Source: Sinonovacula constricta (taxonomy: Eukaryota; Mollusca; Bivalvia; Cardiida; Solecurtidae). From it: a DNA stretch of 64,000 bases. The position numbers were made by a program, and so were the translations under genes. Within the stretch, counting starts at the first letter, position 1, and each line of letters starts with the position of its first letter. The notes under the pieces are model-generated. The model saw nothing but the letters and a program-made list of their open reading frames with translations, did not search any database and was not told where the DNA came from. The stretch spans positions 1,980,324 to 2,044,323 of the forward strand of contig CM017571.1 of NCBI GenBank assembly GCA_007844125.1, written 5' to 3'. Positions 36,510-47,804 of the stretch are shown here, piece by piece.

Positions 36510-36760
36510 GTGTGTGTAGCAATATCATGGGAGAGTTGACAGAAGGACGCCACCCTTCATAGATTTCCAACTGACGATAAACTGAGAAAACTGTAGATAA
36601 GTCGAATTAAAACATTTCCACTTGCAATATGAAGAATTATCGACTTTGTTCAGAGCATTTTCTAGATGGAAAATACACCAAGAAGAATCCTATACTCTTC
36701 AGATTCGTCGTAGACAACAAAGTTTTAAAAGTGGGGGTGGGGGGATTGTGTGTGCATCAT
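36510..36760 (+). pseudogene. Dead THAP-domain frame, left side of palindrome centre
   Basis: Seen in two frames: LHRFPTDDKLRKL, then a TAG where the family has its invariant tryptophan (TGG), then ISRIKTFPLAI; after a frameshift NYRLCSEHFLDGKYTKKNPI. Upstream, a CVCSNI-like stretch may be the first zinc-ligand pair. Known family: THAP domains are C2CH zinc-coordinating DNA-binding modules with HRFP, the conserved Trp and a C-x2-H box (CSEHF), found in host factors and in P-element- and Kolobok-type transposases. This remnant cannot be assigned between these. The premature stop and frame change mean no functional product. Upstream at 36453 lies ATGTCAACAATGGAAGAAAA, which may mark the old start. 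Confidence 0.75.
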
Positions 36761-37358
36761 TCACGGCATAATCAAAACTCCAAAGCGCGTCAAAGATTTA
36801 ATTGTTTACAGAAAATGTACAATCTATGAAAATTTCGAATGATAAAAGAATGGTCGATGCATTTATTATTATTCAAGTATAAACAATGGCTGCGATTAAT
36901 AGCTTACACGAGCAAATCGAAACAAAGACCATAACGTGACGTAAATAGCGGCGAATTTGCAAAAAGATCATTAACAGTCACACCTCCAGTGCATGACCGC
37001 AATAAAACAATTGACGGTCGCACATTGACTTTCGGGTTTTGTTGAGTGGCCGTTTATTACATGTCAATTAATGAAGCAGAATTGTCAGTTCAAGATGACC
37101 GCTGATTGGACGACAATTAAAGAACAAAGTTAATTACGATTAATTTTAGTCAATCATAGATACGAGGGAACATGTTAATAACAAACACTTCGCAGTTGTG
37201 TCTTATTTCATCAGCTTTGAAGAGTTGTATAAAAAATATAATGTTGCAGCTGTTAGTACAGGAGTTGATATTCATTTTACTTGGTTAAAGTTATAGAAAA
37301 GAAAATAATTATCATATACTGTTGTGAAAATATACTTAATGGTATCGTCCATTAATTA
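36675..37358. other. Palindrome spacer, 0.68 kb
   Basis: Not mirrored. It continues the left-arm THAP frame for about 50 codons (to 36829), then is AT-rich with the phrase AATTGACGGTCGCACATTGA near 37010. No independent gene is seen. The asymmetry means the spacer is either the original single-copy centre or the remnant of the sequence between two inverted copies. Confidence 0.75.
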
Positions 37359-37369
37359 ATTTTCCCTCT

Positions 37370-37530
37370 AGAAAATGCTCTGAACAAAGTCGATAATTCT
37401 TCAGATTGCAAGTGGAAATGTTTTAATTCGACTTATCTACAGTTTTCTCAGTTTATCGTCAGTTGGAAATCTATGAAGGGCGGCGTCCTTCTGTCAACTC
37501 TCACATGATATTGCTACACACACAACAATA
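37370..37530 (-). pseudogene. Dead THAP-domain frame, right side of palindrome centre
   Basis: Mirror of the left copy: HRFPTDDKLRKL, the same TAG at the Trp position, ISRIKTFPLA, and in another frame NYRLCSEHFL. Homology stops just after CTAGA at the inner boundary, so this copy lacks the KYTKKNPI continuation. The shared nonsense codon and frameshift show that inactivation predates the inverted duplication, or has been spread between the arms by gene conversion. Confidence 0.75.
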
Positions 37531-38919
37531 ATATCTCTTTTTTTAATCGAGTTTAAAACTTTTTTCTTCCATTGTTGACATTTTTTATTTGCTCTCAACC
37601 GGAAATGAAATGCGAACCTCCACGCTAAAGAGCGTTTAAGGGGAGCAATTATTCAGGGGAGATAACAGAGGTGATTAAACAGGACTATATGTATCTTATA
37701 TCGCTTAAAAACAGTGTCAATTATAATCAATAAATCTATACTAAATACATTTATCTTATTGATAAAGAACAATGGTACAATACGTAAATAGTGAAAAAAC
37801 TGGTTGATTACTCTGTGTTCGGTGTAAAAGCATGCAACTGCATAAACAACTAATGTCACTTTGGATACCATATCAATAATGGTTTAAGAATACTTCAAAT
37901 ACTTCGAAATATTTAGATTTTATCAGTACTAACATCAGCATTTAAAGAATAAATGTACGCTAATTGCATGCAAACACAGCGAGGCCATATAACATAATTA
38001 GTTTAAATAGTTTGAAGTCTCCGGAAGTAAGTTGTATTTATTTAGAGCTTATCGGGCATGCACAGTAAACTACTTGGGGAAAGTAATTTTCCAATCGGAA
38101 TTCCTCGGGTAATTCCGTCCTCGAGACAATCATTCCTCGGATGTATCTGGTGCAATAGTACTTACTGAAATCACGATCGTTTTGTTGGCCGGCAGTCGGA
38201 AGAAGAATATGCCTGAAATGTAGTCCGCGCAAAACACAAACAATGTCATCGTTTGACCGCTGGTGTCTGCTGCGCTGGGTTAATTAAAATTAAATGATTT
38301 AAATTTGAAGCCGCCACAAATTGATGATTTACAGGCATCGTACTGTAGGGAGCTGTCACCCGAGCTGCCATCTTTGTTTTGACGCCTGTCTCAAAAGTAG
38401 CCCCATTTAGGGAAATGGCTGACGTGATCCTACTACCATCAAACATCCGAGGGATGATTCGTGACTTATCCGAGGTGTTCAGATTGGTAATTTTCAAGGG
38501 GCGGTTAGCGTTAATGTTCACCGGAAGTCGAACGCCTGACATAAGTCGCTTTGATATGTTAATGTAGACTCCTTTGCTGACGACTGTATTTGCTACTATT
38601 AAGATAATCTCATGAAATGTGATGCAAAACAAAGCTGAAGCATTGTACATTCATGAAAATGCAAAATAACTGCATCCATATGCTCATTAATGGGCTGGTC
38701 CATTTAGACCGGAACTGATCATTTCACTGAAATTGTGCGTGTACACTATGCAGGGAAGGATAACCGTCTTCGCAACACATATTTTGTTTCGCAGAAATCC
38801 TTTTTATTAGATAATGCATTGACTTTTCTCAGCATATATACTTAAGTGGTTCTCAAAGAAATGGTTCGCTTTTAAATTGCTTTCGAATTTGTGAAGACCA
38901 TAGACTTAACCAGATGACA

Positions 38920-38941
38920 CCCCCCCCCCCCCCCCCCCCCC
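38920..38941. repeat. Poly(C) run, 22 bases, right arm only
   Basis: Uninterrupted C22. The left arm at the mirrored position has a shorter interrupted G run (GTGGGTGGGGGGGTG, 35101-35115). Confidence 0.95.
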
Positions 38942-39410
38942 ACTATAGAGTAAAGAAAAATTCATTTAGTGTCGTGTAACCTCAAGGGACGTAACCTAGT
39001 TTCGGAAAAGGCCTATACCGTGCTTTGCGGATGATAACCGCCCTTGGAGCATACCCCGCTTAGCATTTTTCTCATGATTTTTAAATGTCAAAATTGACGC
39101 TCCTTTAAGGCCAACATTTCTATCTCTACGATATATAAATGTACGTGTATACATAGAATATTACGCGGTTACTTAAGCTGGAAATGTGTGCCTGTGTGCA
39201 AATATAAGCCCATCTATACACGGGCTGGTGTTTGTATCGGACCTATCTATCAGTGTCTACCATATTGACCTTTTCGAAATTCCAGGTCCGTGAATAAGTA
39301 GGTCAGGGGGGTTGCGCGCTCATATAGAGTCATATCCGACAGCTGAATCTAAATGTAAACACAACATTTCCCGTAATTTTTTGACAAAATACACCTGCAA
39401 TAGAAGAGTT

Positions 39411-39452
39411 ATGCCTAAGAAACGGAAGAAATCTGATGATGCAGAGAATTAA
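39411..39452 (+). pseudogene. Lysine-rich micro-frame MPKKRKKSDDAEN, right arm
   Basis: Mirror of 34585-34626, with the same TAA and nearby GTAAG. Further right in this arm are short protein-like stretches: CARFGCNKNDVIDLTTI near 39500-39560, CDRCRSKTAETLMLSDLDPH near 39870-39930 and a 68-codon frame at 39918-40124 ending TPQSIHSDPFYRH. In the left arm the equivalents are broken by small indels, so any former gene is dead in at least one arm. Confidence 0.25.
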
Positions 39453-41554
39453 CTTGTAAGTAGCTGTGTTGTAACCGTTTTAAAAATGAACTCGCTTGTA
39501 AATTGCGCACGATTTGGGTGCAACAAAAATGACGTGATTGACTTGACGACGATTATGTTCACTGTTTGAATTGAACACGTGTTATGAACTTACTTCATAC
39601 TCAAGCAATGGCGAGACATTGATTTAAAAAGCAATTGTCACCATCTGAGTGTAATACAAAGCTGACAATGCTGTCGAAAACAAACCAATCCAAACTACAT
39701 CCAGCAGTATGTAAGTGGCCAAATCCTGTAGAAAATAACTGCAGTCGACGCTCGAATTTTTATAAAAAATTCTTTACCTAATAATAAGAAAATCTGTAGA
39801 TCTTTGCAGTCATATATATTTCAAATTATCCTGGGTTCCCCTTTACTCCATATAGACATGCTTGCATGTGCGACCGGTGTAGATCCAAAACTGCTGAGAC
39901 ATTGATGCTGTCTGATCTTGATCCACATTGGTTGTATCGTGTACAGACATAACCTAATGGATCAACAGATCATGCAGATGACAAATGGTGGCCTGAAAAC
40001 TGGACTAAAACATATTGGTCTGTCATCTCAAGAAACGAAGAATCATAAAGTAACATTGCCAGCTAATCAAATTGGAATCCCTACACCACAAAGTATTCAT
40101 AGTGATCCATTTTACAGACATTAATGGATATTAACACACTAACTGAAGGATGGATAAATGATTTACGACATGTGCCATATGTAAAGCTTCAGAGCATTGC
40201 TGCTTGCTGCACATGATGTCACTGGCCGATCATGTGGAGACTTATAAGCACATAATGATATAGCAACATAAATTGTTAGTTAGTTTCAACTTGTTAATGT
40301 AAAATATAAAACTCTTGTAAACAATAAAACGCATTTATGGCTAGCTTTTAAGTGAACATACTAATCTTGTGCAGTCTCAAATTTGAATAAAGTTGATGGT
40401 TTGTAATTCATCCGTGTAAAATGCAATCGAAATAGAATACAATTTGTGGAATCTGTTAATTTTGAACATTTTGTAATTGCTCCTCCAGTACATACTTTCC
40501 ATGTAGATTGATCTTAAAATATGCATCAGAAAAAAATATTAGCACTAATAAAATTTGCACTTATTTTCCTTTTGTCATTGTGTTATGAAATAATGATCTA
40601 GTCAAGCTGTTACACATTTCTAAGCAGTATAACATTTTGACCATCAGAAATTACAGTATGATCTTGATCTAAGCTAACAAGTGGAGATTAGGTCAAGCTG
40701 TTACCAGACTGCAAAACAGAATATAATTTGTGATTAAACATCTTTTGAGTTGCATAATTTTGCATGCAGACAGACTCCAGCTCCAATGGTCACTAGTAAG
40801 AGTCCCTGGAGTTTTTAGTCAGTCACAAATGATATCGGATTACTCAAGGAATACATAAACATTTTTCTTCTTCAACAACAAACAGAAATACAATTTATCA
40901 GAGGCTTTCATGCAAGCAATTAAAGAGGGTTGTCCAACTGTTGCTATTTTGGCTGTGGGGTGGGGGTGAGGGTGGGGGGAGTATGTAAAGAAATCAGCTT
41001 ACTTTCTTTTAAGTGCTATCTCGGGGCCTTTGTTTTTGCAGGCCTATAGGAAGATATACTTGGCACTTTAAACTATTTTTTCCTTGACTTGGCTGGGTGG
41101 GGTCTTCAAAATGACAGCCATATAATTTGAAAGATTTCCTTTGAACCCAAGGCTGGATGACAACGTTTCTATTTCTTACAACCTTTGATTTTAGTCAGCC
41201 ACGCATATCTGAGATTTTTATCGTACGAAATCTTGTAAAAAAATGCATGTGACCCCTCGAGATCTCTCATCATGGATACAACCTTCAGCACAGCGGAAAT
41301 CGTTCGGTCCCATAGCAAAATAAAATTATCTAAGCGTGTACAATTCATTTAAAAAACTAAATATTGGTTCTGATGATTTGCTGTATCATTTTAATTCACT
41401 TTGTCCCTGCTTTGTGTGCGAAGAAGAAACGAAAGTAAGTCAGCTGTTCTATGTTTACAAGCGAGCGCATAACCGGAACCCACTGACCTAAAATCTCGCG
41501 GAACGCGATTGCGCGAGATTTGGTAATTTCGAAATCGAGAATATACATATAATA

Positions 41555-41930
41555 TTACTCGTATACTTAAGATGGAAATGTGTGCCTGGGTGGATATATA
41601 AGCCGATCTTTACACGGGCAGATGTTTTTAGAATATAACACGTTTACCTAAGATGGAAATGCGTGCCTGGGTGAAAATATGTTGCCCATATATACACGAC
41701 TAATGTTTCTATCCGGCAAGTTTGTCTATCTTTACCACAGACACGTCTTTATGATATTACTCATTTACTTAAGATGGAAATGTGTGCCTGGTTGAAATAT
41801 AGGCACATCTACACACGGGCCGATGCTTCTATCGGGCCAATCTCTACCATATACATGTATGCCTAAGCTAGGACATGATTTATTTATTTAAGATGAAAAT
41901 GTGTGTCAGGATGGAAATCTAACTCTGTGG
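41555..41930. repeat. ~123-bp tandem repeats at the outer right arm
   Basis: Mirror of 32000-32345 with at least one additional, diverged unit (around 41640-41760). Its isolated partner is at about 39105-39260. Copy-number difference between arms indicates independent evolution after the inversion duplication. Confidence 0.8.
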
Positions 41931-41935
41931 ATGGA

Positions 41936-43665
41936 CTCTGAAGAACAAGATTATAAAAATAATGAACATTTTTAAGTAAAAGTTAAAATTGTGTGCACAT
42001 GGGAGTGCGTGCGTGCGTGCGAGCGAGCGTGCGTGCGTGTGTGTGTGTGTGTTTGGGTTATGTGCGGGTAGGTGTATGTGCGCGCATGCGTGAGTATGTG
42101 CGTGCGTGCGTGGAGGATGTCCGGGTGGCTGTGTGTGCGTGCGCGCGTGCGTGCGTGTGTGCGTATGTGCGTGGGGGATATGCGGGTCCGTGTGTGGGCG
42201 AGTGGGCCGGCATGCGTGCATGCGTGAGTGTAAACATGACAAACAAACAACAGCTCAATAACATTTTACAAAAAATGTCTGAACAAAACAGAGCGCACTT
42301 TACGAGTAAGTTTAAACTCATACTTTTTTTGTTTGTAAAACAGTTATTTTTCATGTTCTCGTGCACAAAAGAAGATGGTATTTTTGTTTACTAAAGTAGC
42401 ATGTTACTACAGCAACAATAATAACTTAATAACTAGTTTATTCGATTGTAAGCATGGAATATGCAAAGTCCTAGCCCCATTGCCAAAATAATTTACAACA
42501 CCAATGTCTCAGATATTCTCATCCTAAAGAAAAAAAGGTTTTATATAAGTTATTCCATAAAACGATACAACATTTACCTGTGTATCAAATTTATTATTAT
42601 CTGTGAGTATTTATCATTTCGAAAACTGGATCTTGAAAACATTCATCATATGTCAGCATTGTTATCAATATTTTAAACTTGACCAAGGTGTCTCATGCAT
42701 ACCGTGTACAACATTAATTTGATAATGTTTATATTATCAGCGATCCCACATCTCTTTGAAAAGGAAATGCACGGTAAAGATTGACTTTAGATGCAGTGTT
42801 ATGCAAAATGTTAATATTTTCGGAAAATACATAGTCTGTAAGGTCCGCGCACATTTAAAAATACATCACAGCCATCTTTGCAGGAATGCGTTCATATCAT
42901 CTCTGAAGTGTTTATGGTCATGAGATTATGTTTCTGAACCCTGGATCGAAGGGTTTTATATTCAAACCCTAGCCCTGTCACGACAAGTTTTCAAATGGAT
43001 TTTATTAAAGATTCGGATGATTAATTCACATGCATAAGAAAAACGTGCAACACACCAAGAAAATGTTTATCACGTGGTTAAATTGTTCTTGATCAAGTGG
43101 TTAAGGTTATAGACGCGGGATCGGAGGGTTATGGATTCAAACCTTTGACCTGACATGAGATTTTGTTCATTGTTCAGGAATTATATTAAACGAACATTTA
43201 GCAAAAACAGAATATATTCAGGTTACCTATTGCTTCCTCACACCCAGATTTACAAATGGGCAACACCCATCTTGGATACAGCTAGAAAATTGCGTTGCAT
43301 AATAAGTCATTAGCTAATTTGTAGTATTTCGGTCCAATATTTGAATGACATACTACCTTTCACTTGACAACAAATGTGTAAAGTTGTATTCTTCAAGTGT
43401 GTAATTTTAAACCACAGTAGCACATACTTACGTAATAACATTGCTGTGTTACAACAACAGTTCGTTTAGGATTAAAGGCATACCAGATTGTTCTGTTTTT
43501 ATTGTTTCTCTCGGTATATCTTCATCCATATCAATTTAAATGGGCGCGGTAGGTTAAGTTTAGGAAACAAAAACATTGTTCTTTGTAAACATAATCCAGA
43601 AACAAAAATACTTCCAAACAAAACAATTTTGAAAAGATAAGATACTGAGAAAGAAAAAAGCACCA
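41936..43665. repeat. Segmental duplication, copy A (of 60672-64000)
   Basis: Starts TCTGAAGAACAAGATTATAA, matching 60680 onward (TCTGAAGAACAAGATAATAA), i.e. at the intron side of the acceptor of the multi-pass membrane protein gene. Matches continue through the GTGC-rich tract, AACATGACAAACAAACAA, CAAAGTCCTAGCCCCATTGC and GATCCCA(C/T)ATCTCTT, then, skipping the insertion at 61459-63120, through GACTTTAGATGCA to GATACTGAGAAA. The protein-coding exon itself is absent at this copy; the palindrome begins there instead. Confidence 0.88.
41990..42230. repeat. GTGC/GCGTGT-rich minisatellite, copy A
   Basis: Irregular tract of GTGCGTGCGT, GAGCGAGCG, GTGTGTGT and GTGGGGGATATGCGGG variants. Equivalent to 60728-60915. 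Long open frames on both strands are by-products. Confidence 0.9.
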
Positions 43666-44940
43666 TGTTCCAGAAAAAAACTACCTAAACAATAACCATT
43701 AGTGTAAAGTGAACATGCTGCACTTGTGCATTTTCTGCTTGTACTCTTTAGTTTTATAGTTAGTTGAACTTAATTGTACAAATGTGGGAAACCTTTTCTT
43801 CTTCTACATATGTTACATCTTAGAAAGGCTTTTAAAAGGTGTCGGGTTTCGCTTTTTATGGTTTTAAACCATTATATGGTCTCTGGAGACTTATAAAATA
43901 TTAAAAACCTTCTAATAACAACAATAATTTTCAAATATATTTTTGTAACTTGCCCCATATTGCTTGAACCTAGTTACCTGTTCCTGCTTTTGCGTCAAAT
44001 CAACGACCTTTCTTGTCAGGATAATACACCTAGTTACTTGTATTTGAGAAATGCATTAACAATTAAAGCTCAAATTATCGCAGGAAGACTATAACCAAGA
44101 CCTTTACACCCGTGTACAGTAGTAGTACGTATCATATGTACTGCGTTTATAATGTCAGCCTTTACTTTATGTAACAAAAACTGTTCGTGCATTTTAAATA
44201 CTTGTTTCAGTCTTTCACATACTTCGTTATTGATGTATATGTATCTCGGCAAAAAAAAAGCTCAATATAAATCCGTCTCGCTCTCGGCAAACACATTTTA
44301 TCTCCGCGATAATAAGGAAATACAGCTAGGGGACAACAGCTGGGTTTGCTCTTTTATCTGTATTGTCTCGTCCCAGTTTTCAAGTAGCTTTTAGATTTGA
44401 CTTAACATGTTGTTACATGTTGTCTTGTTCTGTTTCAGTTATTAGTACATGTTACAACTCATTCAAGACCTTTTCATATTTTTCATGATTGAGAATTTTC
44501 CATCGTATAAGATATCCAACAAGGGAACTATACTTGTCACCATTTTTAAACCATTTTCGAAAATTGTTCCAACAGCTGTATATATATAGCAAATCAAGAT
44601 TAAATATGTATGATTAAATATTATATTTGCTTAAGCATGACTGAGTTAAAGAAATGTTTGATTAAGGGTGGCTATTATTTCAACATTTAACATAAACCAT
44701 CTGCATATATTTACCACATAATTGATTTGCACCTATGGAACATAAGGTTTTTCTATCATCTACTTAACGTATTTGTTACAGTTATGTTTGTTAACCCCAT
44801 TGGTATGCTGATTAAAGTAGTATAATATGGTATTATATTATTTTTAGCAATATCCGTTAATTACATGTTTCTTTTTTATCTACTGGTATTCGTTATATTG
44901 GATTAATATATTTTTGACAAATATGTGAAATAAAACCAAA
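43666..44940. other. No gene supported
   Basis: AT-rich. A minus-strand open frame at 44070-44252 (including EVCERLKQVFKMHEQFLLHK) has protein-like stretches and a T-rich run before GCCGAG, but the donor is poor. It is left as a possibility only. Confidence 0.3.
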
Positions 44941-44947
44941 TATAAAT

Positions 44948-44974
44948 ACACACACACACACACACACACACACA
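44948..44974. repeat. Short (CA)n
   Basis: About 27 bp of CA dinucleotide. Confidence 0.95.
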
Positions 44975-45004
44975 GATATGCTTTCTGTTTTCCTGGCATG
45001 CATT

Positions 45005-45715
45005 GTTTGATCGCCTATACTTTATATAGTGACGTGACGTCAAAATTTTGGGAATCCAATTCTGGATCTATTCTGCGCGTTTATCGAACTGCCACGTACA
45101 AAAATGTCCAAAAAGAAACGAGAAAACATAAATCAGCTAATAATAAACACCTTTCACTTGTAAAGCTCCAATATCTTGTACAACCAATGGTTATGCATAC
45201 ATGTGGCACACCCTATATCTTATTCTATTTTTATCTTTTTAAACTTCAGTAGCAGCAGGTCTATTAAACAGTATCATTTTATTCTTGTATCAAGACACCA
45301 CAATCTAACAAAGAGTGTTGGAATTGTTTTAACATGACCAATATTAATAATTTTGGATGTTATGAATGTTTTAATTATTATGAGCAACTTTATAATTATG
45401 TAAGAACCAATTCATAATCTCGAAAAAATGAAAAAATACTATTCGTAGAACTACTTTTATTGCATTTTTGTCGATAATGCACCTTTCTGTATTGCTACTA
45501 ATGCTGGACATTTCTTCGTTGCAACGGAAAATGAGTTTCCTCATTGCATAGGAAAATCCTAATAAAACAGTAAAATGGCAGTTAAATATGTGTACGTTTG
45601 TACAAGATAATCGAGATGAAGTAACTGGGCAGTGAAATGTTTAATGACAAGAATCAGCATTAATGGCATGAGGATATGTATTTGTCTTGTCAGAAAAAGG
45701 CAAAAAACGGTTTAC
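45005..45715. other. No gene supported
   Basis: Contains CGTGACGTCAAAA at about 45031 and a short frame from ATGTCCAAAAAGAAACGAG (45102), which encodes 19 codons (MSKKKRENINQLIINTFHL). The rest is AT-rich. Confidence 0.3.
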
Positions 45716-45855
45716 CTGTCACAGCTTCAATGATGGCCGGCTTTATTTTGTCGTCTGGCTTCGTACAGCTTAAGTAACTCACGTCTCCACTACCACGCGG
45801 CGTTATGAACTTTTCGAGATTTAACTTCCACAATTGATTCTTAGCCCATGCCCAC
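45716..45855 (-). CDS. Well-formed internal exon of an unknown minus-strand gene
   Basis: Acceptor TTATCAG (AG at 45856-45857) and donor GACAGGTAAAC bound 140 nt that are open in one frame with matching phase (1 nt, 46 codons, 1 nt). Peptide: WAWAKNQLWKLNLEKFITPR, then GSGDVSYLSCTKPDDKIKPA, then IIEAVT. G+C is well above the flanks and all codons look used. The exon is too short for standard open-frame lists. No family is recognised; a loose resemblance of GSGDVSYLS...IIEAVT to N-terminal regions of TRPM-like proteins is a guess only. Possible partners on the same strand are 52397-52516 (upstream) and 772-954 (downstream), but phases of intervening exons are unknown. Confidence 0.6.
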
Positions 45856-46349
45856 CTGATAAGATAATTGCAGTAACTAGGTGAGTCTAAAATACATTTC
45901 AGTCACAATCGGAACTCCTCGGGAAATTCCGCCTTAGGTACCATCATTGCGTCTCAGTATTATGTATACAAAAAACAACGTTTAATATTTCCTACTTCTT
46001 CCTACTTCTCACATATAAAGTGAAATGGATAAAGAGAAACAATAAGAAGACATATTTATAAAGCTATGAATTATATTTGATAGTTTTCACTATAAATAAC
46101 CAGAAAAAATTATGTATAATGTATAATACCGAGACCATAGAATGGTTTAAAACAAAATATAAAGAAAAATCCCTCAGAACAGGATTATGTTGTTTTTTAA
46201 AGATAATACATATTTAGAAGAAAAGAAAATGGAAAAATTATTGCAAATAATTATAAAATTAACGATCAGAAAATGCACGTGTGCAGCAGCCTTACATTAC
46301 ATAATCATTATTGTTCACGTAGTATTTTTCAGGAACCTGGTATGATTTT

Positions 46350-47400
46350 TTTCTTTCTCAGTATCTTATTGTTAATTATTTAAGTTGTTTTGCATGGGAG
46401 CATTTTTGTATCAGGCTTATGTACACAAAGAACAAGTTCTAGTGTTTGCTAAAATATAACCCACTTCGCGCATTTTAAAGTGGAATAGATGAAGACAAAA
46501 AGTGAGAGAAACTGTAAACAGAACGACTTGGCATGTCATTGATCCCAAAAGAAAAAATGTTGTTACAAAGCAAAGTTTTTATGTAATTATTTGCTTATGT
46601 GGTTAATAATTGCACATTTAACTGGCACTAAAAATTATTTAACAAAAGTTCCTGTCATGTATAAGGTAGTATGTCATTCAATATAAGACCGAAATACTAC
46701 AAAATATTAAATAGCTTATTATAAAAAGCAATTTTAGTAATATCTAAGATGGATACTGCTATATAGTACATCTCTCGGTATGAAAGTGGTCAATAAAGTA
46801 ATAATTAGCCTGAACGTATTCTGTTGGTGCAAACTGTTCTTGAAAATAAAGAACTAAAATCTCATGCCGGTTCTTGGGTTTGAACCGAGAACCCTTCGAT
46901 CCCGAGTTCAAAATATTAACCTATTGACTACGTTTACGTCTAGCATGTTATAAATGCTTTCTTCGTGTGCTGGTCGTTAATTGAGTTAATAAACGTCCAA
47001 CACATAATTGCGATATACCGATAACGATGTGAACGGTACGAGAATTATTAGGACAGACTTACTGACTGAAACTAGTTTAATGAGGGTCCACTCGCATTGG
47101 TTGGGGCTTTATCATGACCCCGCCAAGTTGCCAATGCATGCCTTAAATGTTATATTTAAAATGTGTTATCTAAAGTGGTTCATTGAACCTAAATTTTAAC
47201 TAGTTACTTGATATTACTCGCTTATTAGGTTGCACAGTATGCTAACGGGTAACCAGTTGCTATGTAGCGTTATCGGCGTTTACCGAATTAGGACCCGTAT
47301 TTTACCAGGGTTATGAAAGTCCGCAAAACAGACTTTCCCCATGTGCAAATTTCAGTAAGCATTCCATATACAGGCGCCTATGGCGTGACGTCACAGCTTC
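46350..47400 (+). repeat. Dispersed ~1-kb repeat with tRNA-like segments, copy 2
   Basis: Same family and orientation as 30035-31080: left end TTTTTTCTTTCTCAGTATCT, ACTGTAAACAGAACGACTTG, GTAGTATGTCATTCAATATA, AATCTCATGCCGG, and right end AAACAGACTTTCCCCATGTG. The last 20 bases include TGGCGTGACGTCACAGC, containing a full TGACGTCA. The internal peptide phrase here is WHVIDPKRKNVVTKQSFY. Confidence 0.65.
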
Positions 47401-47804
47401 AAGAAGCGATCATATTTTTAAAATGAAATTATCATTCTACTTCAACTGTTAAAGAAAACATTATTATAATTTTAAGGAAGTGTCCTGTTTTTCTTGTGTC
47501 TTGTTAAAAACTACTAAAAAGTTAATGTGAGAACTATGAAATAGCAACTAGTAAACTTTTACGCCTATCGATTGCCAAATTTTTATTTTAAAATTGCAAC
47601 TACACTAATTCGATCACAATGTCTCTAGTACCATATTCATGGTTAAATATTTCTTCGTATAGGAAATATTATTTTCTTTTTTAATAATTAGTTTTTTTTC
47701 AGTTTTGTCATTTTTACAACCCAACAAAAAACTTTTGGCTGGCGAATCGCTCGACGAATATCACAAAAAACAAGTGTTGTATTTTATATTTGGCCAGACT
47801 GTAC

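Larger units (their letters stand above)
31990..36674 (+). repeat. Giant palindrome, left arm (~4.7 kb)
   Basis: Read against the reverse complement of 37359-41933, this arm matches essentially from end to end at visibly high identity (two 134-codon frames in mirrored positions differ at 8 residues), with small indels. Outer boundary: ...GTTAGAGTTCCATCCTGACA at about 31990; inner boundary: TTTTCTAGATGGAAAAT at 36674. The arm holds, left to right, 123-bp repeats, a CCCCACC-rich patch, a decayed region with a lysine-rich micro-frame on the minus strand (34585-34626), one isolated 123-bp unit (about 34790-34925), and the dead THAP frame at its inner end. The arms are too diverged for a simple read-through artefact; a fusion of two haplotypes remains possible. 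Confidence 0.92.
37359..41933 (-). repeat. Giant palindrome, right arm (~4.6 kb)
   Basis: Inverted copy of 31990-36674. Differences from the left arm include a run of 22 C at 38920-38941 where the left arm has TGGGTGGGGGGGTG, at least one extra 123-bp unit near the outer end, and scattered point changes throughout. The outer end is at about 41933 (TCTAACTCTGTGG), immediately beside the segmental duplication that starts at 41936. Confidence 0.92.

Noticed and set aside
31990..41933. Palindrome as a simple sequencing hairpin (missed adapter) artefact
   Set aside because: The arms differ by many substitutions, indels and repeat counts and are separated by a unique spacer; a read-through artefact would give near-identical arms. 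A haplotype misjoin is not excluded.
41919..42394. Overlapping frames rich in His-Thr or Cys-Val in the GTGC tract
   Set aside because: Products of the minisatellite on both strands; the paralogous tract at 60728-60915 gives equivalent but different frames.
44070..44252. Minus-strand frame with EVCERLKQVFKMHEQFLLHK
   Set aside because: Protein-like in part, but the donor is poor and no partner exon is seen; kept only as a note.
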